Assembly: GCA_934463345.1 (NCBI GenBank) | Contig: CAKSJL010000086.1 | Span: forward strand, 1 to 7,081 | DNA: 7,081 nt | Reading direction: 5' to 3' | From: an uncultured Oscillospiraceae bacterium | GTDB taxonomy: Bacteria; Bacillota; Clostridia; Oscillospirales; Ruminococcaceae | Shown here: positions 5,855 through 7,081 of the stretch, one piece after another | Layout of the letters: each line of letters starts with the position of its first letter | Numbering within the stretch: position 1 is the stretch's first letter | Made by a program: the position numbers and the translations under genes | The notes under the pieces: generated by a model | What the model was told of the DNA's origin: nothing | Databases searched by the model: none | What the model saw: the letters and a program-made list of their open reading frames with translations, nothing else

Positions 5855-7081
5855 GTGAAACCAATTATATTTATAGATACCGAAATCAGTGAAACAGATA
5901 ATAAGGCGTACGATTTCGGAGCGGTGAATGAAAAAGGGGAGAAACTACATACAGGTTCTTTTAGTGAATTTCATAACTTTATTTCTGATGCAAAATATCT
6001 TTGCGGTCATAATATTATTAACCATGATTCAAAGTATATTGAAGCACCTGACAATGTGACGTATATTGACACTCTTTATATTTCACCTCTTATGTTTCCG
6101 AACAAACCGTATCACAAACTTCTTAAAGATGATAAACTCTGCACAGATGTATTTAATAATCCTTTAAATGATTCTATAAAAGCTATAACTCTCTTTTATG
6201 ATGAAATAAGTGCTTTTCAAAATCTTGATGACAGGTTGAAACGTATATACTATATGCTTTTGAAAGATAGTCAATACTTTTCGGGTTTTTTTTCGTATAT
6301 TGATTATTCGGCTGATGGTGAACCTGTAACAATGATTTCAAAATATTTTTCTGATAAGATATGCGAAAATGCTTCTCTGGATAAATTTGTTTCCGATTAT
6401 CCAGTTGAACTTGCCTACTGTCTTGCACTGATATCAGCAACCGAGAAACATTCCCTTATCCCGGCGTGGGTTCTTATGAATTATCCATGGGTTGAAACGA
6501 TACTTAAAGCTTTAAGAAATACATCCTGTGGTAAATGTGATTACTGTAAAACTGAACTCAATCCAAAAAGATATCTCAGCAGATATTTCGGATATAACAA
6601 TTTTCTTAAATATAATGATGAGCCACTCCAGGAAGATGCTGTAAATGCGGCAGTTGAGCATAAATCGTTGCTTGCAGTATTTCCGACTGGCGGAGGTAAA
6701 TCTCTTACGTTTCAGGTACCTGCACTTATGGCAGGAGAAACTCGGAGAGCACTTACAGTAGTTATCTCTCCATTGCAGTCATTAATGAAAGATCAGGTTG
6801 ATAACCTTGAAAGAAGAAGTATAGCTGATGCAGTTACAATAAACGGTTTGCTGAGTCCTCTGGAAAAAGCTGAGGCAATAGAAAGAGTTGAGTCTGGAAT
6901 AGCATCAATTCTTTATATATCACCTGAATCACTGCGCTCTGTAACAATAGAAAGACTTCTTCTTTGCCGTCATATTGACCGTTTTGTAATTGATGAGGCA
7001 CACTGCTTTTCTGCATGGGGTCAGGACTTTCGTGTAGATTATCTGTATATCGGCGAATTTATCCGAGAATTGCAGGAGAAA
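5855..7081 (+). CDS. RecQ-family ATP-dependent DNA helicase with N-terminal exonuclease-like domain (3'-partial)
   Basis: An uninterrupted frame of 409 codons running off the right edge. Residues 1 to about 110 look like a compact DEDD (DnaQ-type) 3'-5' exonuclease: FIDTE (D8, E10), GHNIINHD (N53, D58) and NNPLND (D106). The usual DEDDh histidine five residues before the last Asp is Asn (N101), so activity is uncertain. Residues about 110-220 are an unassigned region. C225, C228 and C231 form CGKCDYC, very like the zinc-site cysteines of RecQ but located before the helicase core; the fourth ligand is not obvious (C189 is a candidate). The helicase core follows: motif 0 Gln (Q259, PLQ), Walker A PTGGGKS (277-283, K282), motif Ia SPLQSLMKDQ (305-314), LYISPESL, then motif II DEAH (380-383) with CFSAWGQDFR, the aromatic-rich loop of RecQ. 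Predicted role: ATP-driven unwinding and end processing of DNA in repair or possibly defence. Motifs III-VI and everything downstream lie outside the window. Long multidomain bacterial relatives are known to me, but full length and C-terminal domains cannot be stated here. Confidence 0.93.
   Translation, partial: MKPIIFIDTEISETDNKAYDFGAVNEKGEKLHTGSFSEFHNFISDAKYLCGHNIINHDSKYIEAPDNVTYIDTLYISPLMFPNKPYHKLLKDDKLCTDVFNNPLNDSIKAITLFYDEISAFQNLDDRLKRIYYMLLKDSQYFSGFFSYIDYSADGEPVTMISKYFSDKICENASLDKFVSDYPVELAYCLALISATEKHSLIPAWVLMNYPWVETILKALRNTSCGKCDYCKTELNPKRYLSRYFGYNNFLKYNDEPLQEDAVNAAVEHKSLLAVFPTGGGKSLTFQVPALMAGETRRALTVVISPLQSLMKDQVDNLERRSIADAVTINGLLSPLEKAEAIERVESGIASILYISPESLRSVTIERLLLCRHIDRFVIDEAHCFSAWGQDFRVDYLYIGEFIRELQEK

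Noticed and set aside
6183..6440. Minus-strand 85-codon open frame
   Set aside because: Antisense inside the helicase gene, in the linker between exonuclease-like domain and Cys cluster; the plus strand frame is unbroken with recognisable motifs.
1..7081. CRISPR array, insertion sequence, tRNA/rRNA or attachment site
   Set aside because: No regularly spaced repeats, transposase motifs, terminal inverted repeats or RNA-gene sequences were seen on either strand.

Overview
The window looks like chromosomal DNA from a gut-type Firmicute, most likely a Ruminococcus or a close Oscillospiraceae/Lachnospiraceae relative. This rests on strong AGGAGG-type ribosome binding sites, consensus sigma-A promoters with extended -10 elements, and the style of the secreted protein: a long signal peptide ending in VTA-E and a C-terminal 'VYWVLKN..FLQLCSFIYEYY' segment typical of ruminococcal surface proteins. 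Genus is an inference.

Layout. (1) Positions 1-3887, + strand, hold the end of an operon. It contains the 3' part of a Trep_Strep/MptD-type ECF substrate-binding (S) membrane component, then two full-length ABC transporter half-subunits (586 and 577 aa) whose genes overlap by one base. The two half-transporters look like a heterodimeric exporter-fold transporter with D-loop signatures (SYTDPENE / ANVDPENE) resembling the IrtAB/YbtPQ siderophore-import subfamily. An ECF-type S component next to such a pair suggests a metallophore or iron-uptake locus, but the substrate cannot be read from the sequence. (2) Positions 3894-3929 form a perfect 14-bp hairpin that can terminate transcription in both directions, between the operon and a convergent gene. 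(3) Positions 3945-5672, - strand, encode a 575-aa secreted protein of unknown function with a beta-strand-rich, beta-helix-like N-terminal half. (4) Positions 5673-5854 are a 182-bp divergent intergenic region carrying one clear extended -10 promoter in each direction. (5) From 5855 to the window end, + strand, runs a GTG-started, 3'-truncated gene for an unusual RecQ-family helicase. It has an N-terminal DEDD-type exonuclease-like domain, then a Cys cluster resembling the RecQ zinc site but placed in front of the helicase core, then helicase motifs 0, I, Ia and II before the window cuts it off.

The three blocks (transporter operon, secreted protein, exonuclease-RecQ helicase) are separate transcription units with no obvious functional link. 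The base composition is visibly more AT-rich in the last two than in the transporter operon. The most interesting element is the exonuclease/Zn/RecQ fusion. I see no RNA genes, CRISPR array, insertion sequence or attachment site.
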